Source of the DNA: Pseudomonas sp. PA27(2017) | GTDB lineage: Bacteria > Pseudomonadota > Gammaproteobacteria > Pseudomonadales > Pseudomonadaceae | Assembly (NCBI RefSeq): GCF_001945445.1 | Contig: NZ_MSXW01000004.1 | Location: forward strand, 1-42,515 | Reading direction: 5' to 3' | DNA length: 42,515 nucleotides | Shown here: one piece after another, positions 1-9,335 of the stretch | How the letters are laid out: each line of letters begins with the position of its first letter | How positions within the stretch are numbered: position 1 is the first letter of the stretch | The notes under the pieces: generated by a model | Told to the model about the DNA's origin: nothing | Seen by the model: the letters and a program-made list of their open reading frames with translations, nothing else | Database searches by the model: none | Translations under genes and position numbers: made by a program

Positions 1-316
1 CGGCTTCGGCCAGCCGTCTGGTCATCCGCGAATAGCGGTCAAGCCAGCTGACTGACTCCATTCGCTTGCCGCATGCGGCACATCCGACGCGCCGCAGCTC
101 CACATTCAATCGCACCGAGCGGCCAAGAATGGGCAAGTCACGGATCGAACGCTGACAGTATTCATGGATGGTGGTGCTGGGCCGATGGCAGCCGCTGCAG
201 GTGGGGAATCTGGTGGGCTGTGGGATCAGGTCGATCAACAGTGCTTCGCCGTCAGGTCTGATGCCAATGACAGAAAAGCCCTCCCAAAAGGGCAGGAACG
301 TATTAACATCGTGCAC
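1..316 (-). CDS. ISL3-family transposase, N-terminal part (continues beyond window edge)
   Basis: Translation on the minus strand from a GTG at 316 gives a protein starting VHDVNTFLPFWEGFSVIG, open to the window edge (about 105 residues visible). It carries two CxxC-type pairs (TCSGCH near residue 40 and CAACG near residue 80), the zinc-ribbon arrangement found at the N-terminus of ISL3 transposases, followed by SWLDRYSRMTRRLAE. The catalytic DDE domain would lie outside the window. There is no in-frame ATG upstream before a TGA, so GTG is the likely start; no convincing ribosome binding site is seen. The start lies inside one arm of a perfect inverted repeat (315-380). Role: transposition of the element. 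Confidence 0.7.
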   Translation of the reverse strand, partial: MHDVNTFLPFWEGFSVIGIRPDGEALLIDLIPQPTRFPTCSGCHRPSTTIHEYCQRSIRDLPILGRSVRLNVELRRVGCAACGKRMESVSWLDRYSRMTRRLAEA

Positions 317-380
317 AAGAACGCCGGTTTGTAGATGTGTTTGCTCGCACGAACATCATCCATCAAACCGGCGTTCTTGT
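315..380. repeat. Perfect 16-bp inverted repeat in the transposase leader
   Basis: ACAAGAACGCCGGTTT at 315-330 is the exact reverse complement of AAACCGGCGTTCTTGT at 365-380, with 34 bases between. One arm touches the proposed GTG start of the ISL3 transposase, so a leader transcript could fold and hide the start. This could limit transposase translation or protect the element from read-through transcription; function is inferred. Confidence 0.75.
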
Positions 381-411
381 TTCTGTCTTTCCCGGGATTC
401 CGTGAAGAACC

Positions 412-437
412 AATAAAAAGCCGCCCGAAGGCGGCTC
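412..437 (-). terminator. Rho-independent terminator of lysS
   Basis: On the minus strand, just after the lysS stop, AGCCGCC-TTCG-GGCGGCT forms a tight tetraloop hairpin followed by TTTTTATT. This is a classical intrinsic terminator. The ISL3 element appears to start directly after the T-tract, leaving the terminator intact. Confidence 0.9.
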
Positions 438-446
438 GTTCGACCC

Positions 447-1949
447 TTAGAGTTCCGGGCGCATATGCGGGAATAGAATCACGTCGCGAATCGACGGCGA
501 ATTGGTCAGCAGCATCACCAGACGGTCGATGCCGATGCCCTCGCCCGCGGTCGGCGGCATGCCGTATTCGAGGGCGCGTACGAAGTCGGCGTCGAAATGC
601 ATGGCTTCGTCGTCACCGGCGTCCTTGTCGGCCACCTGCTGCAGGAAGCGCGCGGCCTGGTCTTCGGCGTCATTGAGCTCGGAGTAGGCGTTGGCGATCT
701 CGCGGCCACCGATGAACAGCTCGAAGCGGTCGGTGACGCTCGGGTCGTCGTCGCTGCGACGGGCCAGCGGCGAGACTTCGAACGGGTAACGGGTGATGAA
801 GTGCGGCTGCTCCAGCTTGTGCTCGACCAGCTCCTCGAAAATCATCACCTGCAGCTTGCCGAGGCCTTCGAAGCCGAGCACCTTGGCGCCAGCTTTCTTG
901 GCGATGGCGCGGGCCTTGTCCAGATCCTGCAGATCGGCGGCAGTGATTTCCGGGTTGTACTTGAGGATCGAGTCGAACACCGACAGGCGCACGAATGGCT
1001 CGCCAAAGTGGAAAACCTTGTCGCCGTAAGGCACGTCGGTGCTGCCGAGAACGGTCTGGGCCAGCTCGCGGAACAGCTCCTCGGTCAGGTCCATGTTGTC
1101 TTCGTAGTCGGCGTAGGCCTGGTAGAACTCGAGCATGGTGAACTCGGGGTTGTGCCGGGTCGAAACCCCTTCGTTACGGAAGTTACGGTTGATCTCGAAG
1201 ACTTTTTCGAAGCCGCCAACCACCAGGCGCTTGAGGTACAGCTCCGGCGCGATGCGCAGGAACATGGCCATGTCCAGGGCATTGTGGTGGGTTTCGAACG
1301 GTTTGGCCGCGGCACCACCGGGAATGGTCTGCAGCATCGGCGTTTCCACTTCCAGGAAGTCGCGCTCGGCGAGGAAACGGCGGATGTGGGCGATGACCTG
1401 GGAACGCACGCGGAAGGTGTCGCGCACCTCTTCATTAACGATCAGGTCGACGTAGCGCTGACGGTAGCGCTGCTCGGTGTCGGTCAGGCCGTGGTGCTTG
1501 TCCGGCAGCGGGCGCAGCGACTTGGTCAGCAGGCGCACATGGGTCATCTCGACGTACAGGTCGCCCTTGCCGCTGCGCGCCAGGGTGCCTTCGGCGGCGA
1601 TGATGTCGCCCATGTCCCAGGTCTTGATCTGAGCCAGGGTTTCTTCGGGCAGGGTCTTGCGGTTGACGTAGACCTGAATGCGCCCGGTCATGTCCTGGAT
1701 GACCATGAACGCGCCACGGTTGAGCATGATGCGCCCGGCGACCTTGACCGCAATGGCAGCCGCTTCCAGCTCTTCCTTGGTTTTGTCCACGTACTGTTTC
1801 TGCAGGTCGGCGCAGAGGTTCTCGCGGCGGAAGTCGTTCGGGAAGGCACTGCCCTGCTCACGGATGGCAGCAAGCTTTTCCTTGCGCTGGGCAATCAGCT
1901 TGTTTTCTTCCTGTTGCAGTTCGTGCTGGTCGGGCTGTTGGTCGCTCAT
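447..1949 (-). CDS. lysS: Lysyl-tRNA synthetase (class II)
   Basis: LysS charges tRNA-Lys with lysine in the cytoplasm. The 500-residue product has the normal length for the bacterial class II enzyme: an N-terminal OB-fold anticodon-binding domain (about 60-170, with [17 protein letters not shown]), then the catalytic domain. Visible class II motifs include motif 2 ([22 protein letters not shown]) and motif 3 near the C-terminus ([21 protein letters not shown]). The ATG at 1949 is chosen because the N-terminus [25 protein letters not shown] matches pseudomonad LysS. It lies downstream of prfB on the same strand, the conserved prfB-lysS pair, with about 95 bases and a GC-rich hairpin between. 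Identification is secure. Confidence 0.98.
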   Translation of the reverse strand: MSDQQPDQHELQQEENKLIAQRKEKLAAIREQGSAFPNDFRRENLCADLQKQYVDKTKEELEAAAIAVKVAGRIMLNRGAFMVIQDMTGRIQVYVNRKTLPEETLAQIKTWDMGDIIAAEGTLARSGKGDLYVEMTHVRLLTKSLRPLPDKHHGLTDTEQRYRQRYVDLIVNEEVRDTFRVRSQVIAHIRRFLAERDFLEVETPMLQTIPGGAAAKPFETHHNALDMAMFLRIAPELYLKRLVVGGFEKVFEINRNFRNEGVSTRHNPEFTMLEFYQAYADYEDNMDLTEELFRELAQTVLGSTDVPYGDKVFHFGEPFVRLSVFDSILKYNPEITAADLQDLDKARAIAKKAGAKVLGFEGLGKLQVMIFEELVEHKLEQPHFITRYPFEVSPLARRSDDDPSVTDRFELFIGGREIANAYSELNDAEDQAARFLQQVADKDAGDDEAMHFDADFVRALEYGMPPTAGEGIGIDRLVMLLTNSPSIRDVILFPHMRPEL

Positions 1950-1998
1950 GGTCGTCTATCTGCCTGGCGTCTAATCACTAATCGATGGGGAATCCGCA

Positions 1999-2028
1999 GG
2001 GCGCCGCCGCTCACCGGCAGCGGCGCCC
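1999..2028 (-). terminator. GC-rich hairpin between prfB and lysS
   Basis: GGGCGCCGC at 1999-2007 pairs with GCGGCGCCC at 2020-2028, directly after the prfB stop on the minus strand. There is no clear T-run, so it may be a pause or processing site, or a weak terminator allowing read-through into lysS. Confidence 0.5.
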
Positions 2029-2044
2029 CACATGGGGTGCGGGA

Positions 2045-3140
2045 TCAAAGGCCCTGTTTGAGGCTGGCTTCGAGGTAACCGTCGAGGTCGCCGTCGAGCA
2101 CTTTCTGACAATCGCTACGCTCGACGCCGGTACGCAGATCCTTGATGCGCGAGTCGTCGAGCACATAGGAGCGGATCTGGTGACCCCAGCCGATATCCGA
2201 CTTGCTGTCTTCCAGCGCCTGGGAAGCGGCGTTGCGTTTCTGCATTTCCAGCTCGTACAACTTGGCCCGCAGCATCTTCATGGCGGTGTCCTTGTTGGCG
2301 TGCTGGGAGCGTTCGTTCTGGCAGGCCACCACGGTGTTGGTCGGCACGTGGGTGATACGCACCGCCGAGTCGGTGGTGTTGACGTGCTGACCACCGGCGC
2401 CGGAGGAGCGGTAGGTGTCGACGCGCAGATCGGCCGGGTTGATTTCGATCTCCACCTTGTCGTCGATCTCGGGCGATACGAAAACCGCCGAGAACGAGGT
2501 GTGGCGACGGGCGCCGGAGTCGAACGGGCTCTTGCGGACCAGGCGGTGCACGCCGATCTCGGTACGCAACCAGCCGAAGGCGTACTCGCCCTTGATGTGC
2601 ACGGTGGCGCCCTTGATGCCGGCGACCTCACCTTCGGACAGCTCGACGATCTCGGCATTGAAGCCACGCTTGTCGGCCCAGCGCAGGTACATGCGCAGCA
2701 GGATGTTGGCCCAGTCCTGGGCCTCGGTACCGCCGGAGCCGGCCTGGATATCCAGGTAGCAGTTGTTGGGGTCCATCTCGTGGCTGAACATACGGCGGAA
2801 CTCGAGCTTCTCGAGGATTTCGCGCAGGCGCTCGATTTCAGCGGCCACGTCGTCGACGGCACCCTGGTCGTCTTCTTCGACGGCCATGTCCAGCAGGTCG
2901 CGCGAGTCGGCCAGGCTACCGGTCAGATCGTCGATGGTTTCGACGATCTGCGCCAGGGTGGCACGTTCACGGCCCAGGCTCTGGGCATATTCGGGCTTGT
3001 TCCAGACGTTCGGGTCTTCGAGTTCGCGGTTTACTTCGACGAGACGATCATGCTTGTGATCGTAGTCAAAGATACCCCCGAATAGTCTGGGTGCGCTCGG
3101 ACAGGTCCTTGATGCTGTTCAGGATCGGGTTGATTTCCAT
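2045..3140 (-). CDS. prfB: Peptide chain release factor 2 (programmed +1 frameshift)
   Basis: RF2 recognises UGA and UAA stops and triggers peptide release. Translation starts at the ATG at 3140 ([20 protein letters not shown]..., 24 residues) and meets an in-frame TGA at 3068-3066. A +1 shift at CTT-T-GAC then reads on to 2045. The coding segments are therefore 3140-3069 and 3067-2045, giving 364 residues, the normal RF2 length. The protein has the SPF stop-recognition tripeptide ([12 protein letters not shown]) and the catalytic GGQ ([15 protein letters not shown]). It lies upstream of lysS and is divergent from the diguanylate cyclase gene at 3299. The frameshift makes RF2 autoregulate: low RF2 lets the ribosome pause at UGA and shift. 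Confidence 0.97.
3065..3080 (-). promoter_or_regulatory. RF2 programmed +1 frameshift site
   Basis: The minus strand reads CGGGGGTATCTTTGAC: a Shine-Dalgarno-like G-run, then TAT CTT TGA C. This matches the well-known RF2 recoding signal (internal Shine-Dalgarno, CUU slippery codon, UGA, then C). The peptidyl-tRNA slips from CUU to UUU and translation resumes at GAC. Confidence 0.95.
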
Positions 3141-3298
3141 GGCTGGCGGCACTCGCAGGTAAAACTTCGGAAAAGCCGCGGAGTATACCCGACTCGGGCT
3201 ACTCTGGCAGCATGTTAGGCGATCGGCCATCCGTGGACCAATGCCCCTTCTATACTCGAACGAGCCGTCCGCCATCGCGCCAAGGATCCCCAACCACC

Positions 3299-4954
3299 AT
3301 GCTCCGCATCCAAAGCCTGCGTAGCCACTATGCCCTGCTCACCGTGGCACTGGTCTGCCTGCTCAGCCTGCTGCTCGGCAGCCTGATCAGCCGCGATTCG
3401 AGCCAGCGCATCCGCGAGGAAATCGGCCGGGACCTGGCCGAATCGTCCTACACCATGGTCGATCGCCTTGATCGCGACATGCAGAGCCGCGCCAGCATGC
3501 TGCAGGTGATCGGCAGCCTCGACGCCCTGCGCCAACCGGCTGACAGCCGAGAAGTGCGCCGGCTGCTCGACGAGCTGCAGGGCAAGTTCCCGACCATCGC
3601 CTGGATCGGCTTCACCGATGCCCAGGGCCAGGTACTGGCTTCCAGCAACGGCATTCTCGAAGGCGCCAGCATCGCCCAGCGCCCGGTGTTTCTGGAGGGC
3701 AGCAAGGGTTTGTTCATCGGTGACGTGCACGAGGCGGTGCTGCTGGCCAAGCTGCTGCCCAATCCCACCGGCGAGGCGATGAAGTTCGTCGACATCAGCC
3801 TGCCGGTGCGCGACGACGCAGGCCGCCTGATCGGCGTGCTCGCTTCGCACCTGTCGTGGTCATGGGCCGACGAGGTGCGAGAGGCGATCCTCAAGCCCAT
3901 CGAGGAGAACCGCCAGATCGAGTTCTTCGTGGTTGGCCGCGATCGCACCATCCTGCTCGGCCCGCGCGAGATGGTCGGCCAGCGCCTGCACCTGCCGATG
4001 ATGAACGAGCTGGCCGACCAACAGAGCGAATGGGCCGTGCAGCAATGGCCCGATGGCCAGGAGTACCTCACCGGCCTGACGGCGAGCCAGGGCTACCTCG
4101 ACTACCCGGGCCTGGGCTGGATGGTGGTGGCCCGTCAGGATCTGCAACTGGCCGATGCGCCGGTGCGGGCCATGCACCTCACCATTCTTGGCTGGGGCGT
4201 GGTGCTGGCCGTGCTGTTCGCCGCCTGCGGCTGGCTGCTGGCCAGCTACGTGACCCGCCCGCTGCGCACCATCGCCCGTGCGGCGGATCGCCTGGCCAAT
4301 GGCGAAATCACCGTTATCCCGGAAATCGGCAGCCTCCGGGAGATTGCCCGCCTCAGCCATTCGATCCGCCATTTGGTGGAAAGCCTCACCCACCAGCACG
4401 CCGAACTCGACGCTCTGGAAAACCGCGCCCACCACGACCCGCTGACCGGCCTGCCGAACCGGGCTGCACTGGCCAGGTTTCTGCCCCGGGCACAACAGCG
4501 TAATCAGGGCTCGCAAGACGGCCTGGCAGTGCTCTATCTGGACCTCGATGGCTTCAAACCGGTCAACGACCGCTATGGCCACGCCGCGGGTGACCAGGTG
4601 CTGCGCGAGGCCGCATCACGCATGCGCGCCTGCCTGCGCGGCGGCGATCTGGTGGTGCGTCTGGGCGGTGACGAATTTCTGATGATCCTGCAAGTCGCCG
4701 CCGATGATGCCGCCAACCAGGCCCGGCAAGTCGCCGAGCGGACGATCCAGGCACTGGCAGGGCCGATTCACTGGGAAAACCAGCAGCTGCTGATTGGCTG
4801 CAGCATCGGTGGCGCGCTATGGCCGCAGGACGCCAGCAGCCTCGAGCAGGTGGTGGAGTTGGCCGACCAGGCCCTCTATCGCGCCAAGCAGACCGGTCGC
4901 AGCCGGGTCACGCTGCACGGCGAGGCCCCGGCGGCCGATGGCGACCCGCAATGA
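3299..4954 (+). CDS. Membrane-bound diguanylate cyclase (Cache-like sensor, HAMP, GGDEF)
   Basis: This 551-residue inner-membrane protein is predicted to make cyclic-di-GMP from two GTP. TM1 is at about residues 9-29, a periplasmic double-Cache-like sensor at about 30-290, TM2 at about 293-317, HAMP at about 318-370 (SYVTRPLRTIARAADRLANGE), and GGDEF at about 375-540. The active site is intact (RLGGDEF, 456-460) and an inhibitory RxxD site is present five residues upstream (RGGD, 447-450). No EAL domain is present. The start is the ATG at 3299, with AAGGA about ten bases upstream; the longer open frame upstream has no support. Its stop is one base from the convergent wspR stop. It sits between prfB and wspR, where P. 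aeruginosa has none, so it may be a lineage-specific addition that shares a cyclic-di-GMP role with the Wsp system. The ligand is unknown. Confidence 0.9.
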   Translation: MLRIQSLRSHYALLTVALVCLLSLLLGSLISRDSSQRIREEIGRDLAESSYTMVDRLDRDMQSRASMLQVIGSLDALRQPADSREVRRLLDELQGKFPTIAWIGFTDAQGQVLASSNGILEGASIAQRPVFLEGSKGLFIGDVHEAVLLAKLLPNPTGEAMKFVDISLPVRDDAGRLIGVLASHLSWSWADEVREAILKPIEENRQIEFFVVGRDRTILLGPREMVGQRLHLPMMNELADQQSEWAVQQWPDGQEYLTGLTASQGYLDYPGLGWMVVARQDLQLADAPVRAMHLTILGWGVVLAVLFAACGWLLASYVTRPLRTIARAADRLANGEITVIPEIGSLREIARLSHSIRHLVESLTHQHAELDALENRAHHDPLTGLPNRAALARFLPRAQQRNQGSQDGLAVLYLDLDGFKPVNDRYGHAAGDQVLREAASRMRACLRGGDLVVRLGGDEFLMILQVAADDAANQARQVAERTIQALAGPIHWENQQLLIGCSIGGALWPQDASSLEQVVELADQALYRAKQTGRSRVTLHGEAPAADGDPQ

Positions 4955-4955
4955 T

Positions 4956-5987
4956 TCAGGACAGCGCGCTGGTGTCGTTGACCAGGCCGACCTGATCGCG
5001 GCCGGCCTGCTTGGCCATGTACAGGCCCTGGTCAGCGATGTTGACCAGTTGCAGAGAGGTCTGGCCGACCCGCGGCACCAGCGTGGCGACGCCGATGCTG
5101 GCGGTCAGCACCGAGCCCGGCTCGGGTTTGTCATGGGGAATACCGAGGTCGGTCACCGCGCGGCGTACCTTTTCCGCCAGCAGCCGTGCGCCACCGGCCG
5201 AGGTGCCGGGCAGCACCATGGCGAACTCTTCGCCGCCATAGCGCGCCGCCAGGTCGGTGGAACGGCTGCAGCTGCTACGCAGTGCGGCCGCTACGCGACG
5301 CAATGCATCGTCGCCGGCGACGTGACCGAAGCGGTCGTTGAAGCTCTTGAAGAAGTCGACATCGATCATCAGCAACGACAACGCGGTCTGCTCGCGGGTC
5401 GCCCGGCGCCATTCCATTTCCAGGTACTCGTCGAAGTGGCGACGATTGGACAGCCCGGTAAGACCGTCGGAGTTCATCAGCCGCTGCAGCACCAGATTGG
5501 TTTCCAGCAACTGCTGTTGACTCTCACGCAGAGCGCGATAGGCCTCGTCACGCTGCTGCAGGGCCATGTAAGAGCGCGAGTGGTAGCGAATGCGCGCCAC
5601 GAGCTCGATGGTATCGGGCAGCTTGACCAGGTAATCGTTGGCACCGGCGGCGAACGCCGAGCTCTTCACCGTGGCATCGTCCTTGGTCGACAGCACGATG
5701 ATTGGCACATCGCGCAACGCTGGCCGCGCCCGGTACTCGCCGAGCAGGGTAATGCCGTCGACACCGGGCATCACCAGATCCTGCAGAATCACCGTTGGCC
5801 GCAACTGCTCGGCCACCGCGATGGCCTGGGTCGGGTCGGAGCAATAATGAAAGTCGATACCCTCTTCGCCCAGCAGTTCGCGCCGCACCGCTTCGCCGAT
5901 CATCGCCTGGTCGTCGACCAGCAACACCATGACCGCGCCATCCTTGCGTGAGCCGAATTCTTCCATGGAATGGGGTGGGGCTTGCAT
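4956..5987 (-). CDS. wspR: Response-regulator diguanylate cyclase WspR
   Basis: WspR is the output of the Wsp surface-sensing pathway: when phosphorylated by WspE it makes cyclic-di-GMP, promoting biofilm formation. The 343-residue product has an N-terminal receiver domain (about 20-140; phospho-acceptor D70 in [11 protein letters not shown]), a helical linker ([19 protein letters not shown]) and a GGDEF domain with GGEEF at 251-255. The inhibitory site RSTD is at 242-245, the same numbering as described for P. aeruginosa WspR. The start at 5987 has GGAG a few bases upstream and gives the family N-terminus; the open frame continues further upstream without support. It is the last gene of the wsp operon, 52 bases after wspF, and converges on the cyclase gene at 3299-4954. 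Confidence 0.97.
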   Translation of the reverse strand: MQAPPHSMEEFGSRKDGAVMVLLVDDQAMIGEAVRRELLGEEGIDFHYCSDPTQAIAVAEQLRPTVILQDLVMPGVDGITLLGEYRARPALRDVPIIVLSTKDDATVKSSAFAAGANDYLVKLPDTIELVARIRYHSRSYMALQQRDEAYRALRESQQQLLETNLVLQRLMNSDGLTGLSNRRHFDEYLEMEWRRATREQTALSLLMIDVDFFKSFNDRFGHVAGDDALRRVAAALRSSCSRSTDLAARYGGEEFAMVLPGTSAGGARLLAEKVRRAVTDLGIPHDKPEPGSVLTASIGVATLVPRVGQTSLQLVNIADQGLYMAKQAGRDQVGLVNDTSALS

Positions 5988-6039
5988 GTGGGTCTCCGGA
6001 CCAATTGAAGGCGGGTCTGCGTGGGTGCCAGTTAGTCTA

Positions 6040-7041
6040 TCAGCCAAACAGCTCGACGATACGTGGTGCGATGCGCTCCAACGCAAGTATCTCCCCGGCC
6101 GCCTGCAGTTCTGCGGCGGCCTTGGGCATGCCATACACGGCGCAGCTGGCCTGGTTCTGAGCGATGGTGGTGTAGCCGCGGCTGCGCATGTTCTTCAGCC
6201 CCTGGGCGCCATCGCGGCCCATGCCGGTGAGCAGAACGCCGATGGCCTCTCCGGTCCAGTGCTCGACGACACTGTCGAAGAACACATCGATGGAGGGCCG
6301 GTAGGCGTAGCTGCGCGGTTCCTCGGTATAGGTCAGCGTGCCGTTGCGCAGCAGGCGCATGTGGTTGTTGGTACCGGCCAGCAGCACCAGGCCCGGCTGC
6401 GGCTGTTCGCCATCGCGGGCCAGGCGCACCGGCAGGGCCGACTCGCCGGCCAGCCAGTCGGCCATACCGGCGGCGAACACCTCGTCGACGTGCTGCACCA
6501 GCATCACAGCGGCGTTGAAATCCCGGGGCAGCTGCTTGAGCAGCGAAGCGAGCGCGGCCGGGCCGCCCGCCGAGGCGCCAATCGCCACCAGCCGGCGCGC
6601 GGCAGAGGCCGTGGGCGCCGCAGCCGACACGCTGGCCTTGCGGGCACTGCTTTGGCCGATCAACCAGCCGATATTGTGGATCTTGCGCAGCAGCGCCGTG
6701 GCATCGCTGCCCTGCCCGGTCAATGACGGCGTGTTGACTGCATCCAGAGCACCATGGCCCATGGCCTCGAACACGCGATTGACGTACTGCTCGATGTCCA
6801 CCGAAACGATCAGCACCGCACAGGGGGTCTGCGCCATGATCCGCCGCGTCGCCTCGACGCCGTCCATGACCGGCATCAGCAGGTCCATCAGCACCAGGTC
6901 GGGCAGATCGGCCTGGCAGCACGCCACCCCTTCGGCACCATCGCCCGCCACCCAGACGATACGATGGGCCGGCTCCTGGGCGAGCGCACGGCGCATGGCC
7001 TCGACGGCCAGCGGCATGTCATTGACGATTCCGATCCTCAT
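6040..7041 (-). CDS. wspF: Chemotaxis-type protein-glutamate methylesterase WspF
   Basis: WspF is the CheB homologue of the Wsp system. It removes methyl groups from WspA and so dampens signalling; loss of WspF is known to lock WspR on in P. aeruginosa. The 333-residue product has a receiver domain (phospho-acceptor D53 in [11 protein letters not shown]), a linker (about 130-148) and a CheB methylesterase domain. The catalytic triad is visible as S157 (GASAGGP), H184 (VQHVDE) and D277 (GMGRDG). The start codon overlaps the wspE stop by four bases (ATGA), showing translational coupling. The protein looks intact, so this strain is not a simple wspF loss-of-function variant. Confidence 0.97.
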   Translation of the reverse strand: MRIGIVNDMPLAVEAMRRALAQEPAHRIVWVAGDGAEGVACCQADLPDLVLMDLLMPVMDGVEATRRIMAQTPCAVLIVSVDIEQYVNRVFEAMGHGALDAVNTPSLTGQGSDATALLRKIHNIGWLIGQSSARKASVSAAAPTASAARRLVAIGASAGGPAALASLLKQLPRDFNAAVMLVQHVDEVFAAGMADWLAGESALPVRLARDGEQPQPGLVLLAGTNNHMRLLRNGTLTYTEEPRSYAYRPSIDVFFDSVVEHWTGEAIGVLLTGMGRDGAQGLKNMRSRGYTTIAQNQASCAVYGMPKAAAELQAAGEILALERIAPRIVELFG

Positions 7042-9335
7042 TCGTGCGGTTCCCCTACCAGGTCAACCACGGCGTCAAGCAACGCCTCGTCATGGAAACT
7101 GGCCTTGGCAAGATAATAGTCGGCCCCGGCATCCAGGCCACGCCGGCGGTCTTCTTCTCGATCCTTGTAGGACACCACCATCACCGGCAGCGATTGCAGG
7201 CGGCTGTCTCGGCGTACCAGGGTGACCAGCTCGATGCCGTCCATGCGCGGCATGTCGATGTCGGTGATCAGCAGGTCGAAGTGCTCGGCGCGTAGCGCGT
7301 TCCAGCCATCCATGCCGTCCACCGCCACGGCGACGTCGTAGCCGCGCGACAGCAGCAGCTTGCGTTCCAGCTCACGCACGGTCAGCGAATCGTCGACCAC
7401 CAGCACACGCTTGCGTTTGCTGCCGGCCAGTTGCCGGGCATTGCGGTCGACCCGCTCCAGGCGACCGCTGCCCAGCAGCTTGGCCACCGAGTGCAGCATG
7501 TCCTCGACATCGAGGATCAGCACCGGCGTGCCGTCGTCCAGCAAGGCGCCGGCGGAGACGTCCTGCACCTTGCCCAGGCGCGCATCGAGCGGCATCACCA
7601 CCAGGGTGCGCTCACCGAGGAACCGCTCGACCACCAGGCCGAACAGGCTGTCGCGGTCGCGGATCAGCACTACCGGAATGCCGTTGTCGCTGGGCTTGCC
7701 TTCAGGGCGCTGGAGAATCTGGCTGGCCGCGATCAGGCCGACGTGCTGCCCTTCGCTCCAGAAATGCTGGCGGCCTTCGAGCTGCACGATGTCCTCGGCC
7801 TGCAGGCGGGTCATCCGCTCGATATGCGCCAGCGGCAGCGCGTAGGCCTCACCGCCCACCTCGACCACCAGGCTGCGCACCACCGACAGGGTCAGCGGCA
7901 CTTCGAGGTGGAAAGTCGAGCCCTCGCCCTGGCGCTGCTGCATGCGCACGCCGCCACGCAGCTGACGCACCATGTGCTGCACGGCGTCCAGGCCGACGCC
8001 GCGGCCGGATACCTCGGTAACCTGGTCGCGCATGCTGAAGCCAGGCAGGAACAGGAAGGCCAGCAGCTCCTCCTCGGTCAGTTGCTCGCCGGTCTGCTCG
8101 GTGGCGAAGCCACGCTCGATCACCGCCCGGCGCAGCTTCTCGAGATCGACACCGCCGCCGTCATCGCGCAGCTCCAGCAGGAGCATGCCAGCATGGTGTC
8201 GGGCGCGGATCAGGATCTGCCCTTCGGCAGGCTTGCCCTGTGCCATACGCCGCTCCGACGTTTCGATGCCATGGTCTAGGGCGTTGCGCAGCAGATGCGT
8301 GAGCGGTGCCTCCAGGCGTTCCAGCACATCGCGGTCGACCTGGGTGCCCTCGCCCTCGACTACAAAACGCACCTGCTTGCCCAGGGATCGGGACAGATCA
8401 CGCAACATGCGTTCCTGACCGGCCAGCACATCGGCGAATGGCCGCATGCGCGAGGCTAGTGCGGCGTCATAGAGGGACTGGGCGCGCTGCCCGCCCTGCC
8501 AGCCGAAGTCGTCCAGATCGGTCATGTGTTGGGCCAGCAATTGCTGGCACTCGCCGAGGGCCTCGCGGGTTTCCAGCAGCATGGCCTCGGCCTGGGCATC
8601 CACCGCGCCCTTGGGCAATGCCTCGCGGGCGACATCCAGAGCGCGGCGAGCGGTGGCCTGCAGGCGTTTCAGGCGCTGCAGGCTGTCGCCCAGGGGCTTG
8701 ATGCGCTGGAATTCCACCAGGGATTTGCTGGAAATATCCAGGAGGTGATCGAGCCGCTCGGCGCTGACCCTGAGAATACGCGCCCGCCCCTCGCTGGCCG
8801 GCTCGCTGGCCTCCACCCGGACTGCCGGCGGTACGACCGGCGGCTCGACGGCAGGCGGGATCACAGACTGCTCGGGTGGCGCGACGGCTTGCGTGACGGT
8901 GACGGCCGGCTGAGCCGGTGCCGATGCCGAGGGCGGCACAGGGAGCCCACGCGCCAGCGCGCCCAGGCGCGCCACCAGCGCATCTATGCCAGGGTCGGCC
9001 GCTCCGGGCTGCGCCGGCGTTCCGAGGCCGAGCAGAATATCGGCGCCCTGCAGCAAGGCATCGATATGCTCGGGGCTAAGCAGCAGGCGCCCCTCCTGGG
9101 CTTCGACCAGGCAATCCTCCATGACGTGGGCGACCTTGACCCCGGCATCGAGGCCGACGATACGTGCCGCGCCCTTGAGCGAGTGGGCGGCGCGCATGCA
9201 GGCTTCCAGGCTGCCGGCATGCCGCGGGTCGCGTTCGAGCACCAGCAGGCCGCTATTGAGCACCTGGGTCTGGGCTTCGGCCTCGAGCTTGAACAGCTCC
9301 AGCAGCGATGCGTCGCGCATCTGATCGGGCGTCAT
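7038..9335 (-). CDS. wspE: Hybrid chemotaxis-type histidine kinase WspE
   Basis: WspE is the CheA-CheY hybrid kinase that autophosphorylates and passes phosphate to WspR and WspF. The 765-residue product has an HPt domain with the phosphorylated histidine H51 (RAAHSLKGAARIVG), a Pro/Ala-rich linker (about 140-190), a dimerisation region, a CheA-type ATPase domain (HLLRNALDHGIE, DDGGGVDLEKL, GRGVGLDAV), a CheW-like domain (about 495-635) and a C-terminal receiver (VLVVDDSLTVRE, ITDIDMPRMDG, DYYLAKASF). The start overlaps the wspD stop by four bases. All catalytic motifs are intact. It acts at the cytoplasmic face in a complex with WspA, WspB and WspD. Confidence 0.97.
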   Translation of the reverse strand: MTPDQMRDASLLELFKLEAEAQTQVLNSGLLVLERDPRHAGSLEACMRAAHSLKGAARIVGLDAGVKVAHVMEDCLVEAQEGRLLLSPEHIDALLQGADILLGLGTPAQPGAADPGIDALVARLGALARGLPVPPSASAPAQPAVTVTQAVAPPEQSVIPPAVEPPVVPPAVRVEASEPASEGRARILRVSAERLDHLLDISSKSLVEFQRIKPLGDSLQRLKRLQATARRALDVAREALPKGAVDAQAEAMLLETREALGECQQLLAQHMTDLDDFGWQGGQRAQSLYDAALASRMRPFADVLAGQERMLRDLSRSLGKQVRFVVEGEGTQVDRDVLERLEAPLTHLLRNALDHGIETSERRMAQGKPAEGQILIRARHHAGMLLLELRDDGGGVDLEKLRRAVIERGFATEQTGEQLTEEELLAFLFLPGFSMRDQVTEVSGRGVGLDAVQHMVRQLRGGVRMQQRQGEGSTFHLEVPLTLSVVRSLVVEVGGEAYALPLAHIERMTRLQAEDIVQLEGRQHFWSEGQHVGLIAASQILQRPEGKPSDNGIPVVLIRDRDSLFGLVVERFLGERTLVVMPLDARLGKVQDVSAGALLDDGTPVLILDVEDMLHSVAKLLGSGRLERVDRNARQLAGSKRKRVLVVDDSLTVRELERKLLLSRGYDVAVAVDGMDGWNALRAEHFDLLITDIDMPRMDGIELVTLVRRDSRLQSLPVMVVSYKDREEDRRRGLDAGADYYLAKASFHDEALLDAVVDLVGEPHE

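Larger units (their letters stand above)
1..411 (-). mobile_element. ISL3-family insertion sequence, partial (one terminus inside the window)
   Basis: This is the left part of an insertion sequence, read on the minus strand and cut by the window edge. The inside shows the N-terminus of an ISL3-type transposase (1-316). The outer boundary is inferred: the minus strand from 411 reads GGTTCTTCACGGAATCCCGG, which looks like an ISL3 terminal inverted repeat, and it begins immediately next to the T-tract of the lysS terminator. The other terminus, the target duplication and the rest of the transposase lie outside the window, so family assignment rests on the protein and the exact end is approximate. 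Confidence 0.65.

Noticed and set aside
597..2078. Long plus-strand open frame (493 codons) over lysS
   Set aside because: It is an antisense shadow of lysS caused by high GC codon bias; its protein has no family features and lysS is certain.
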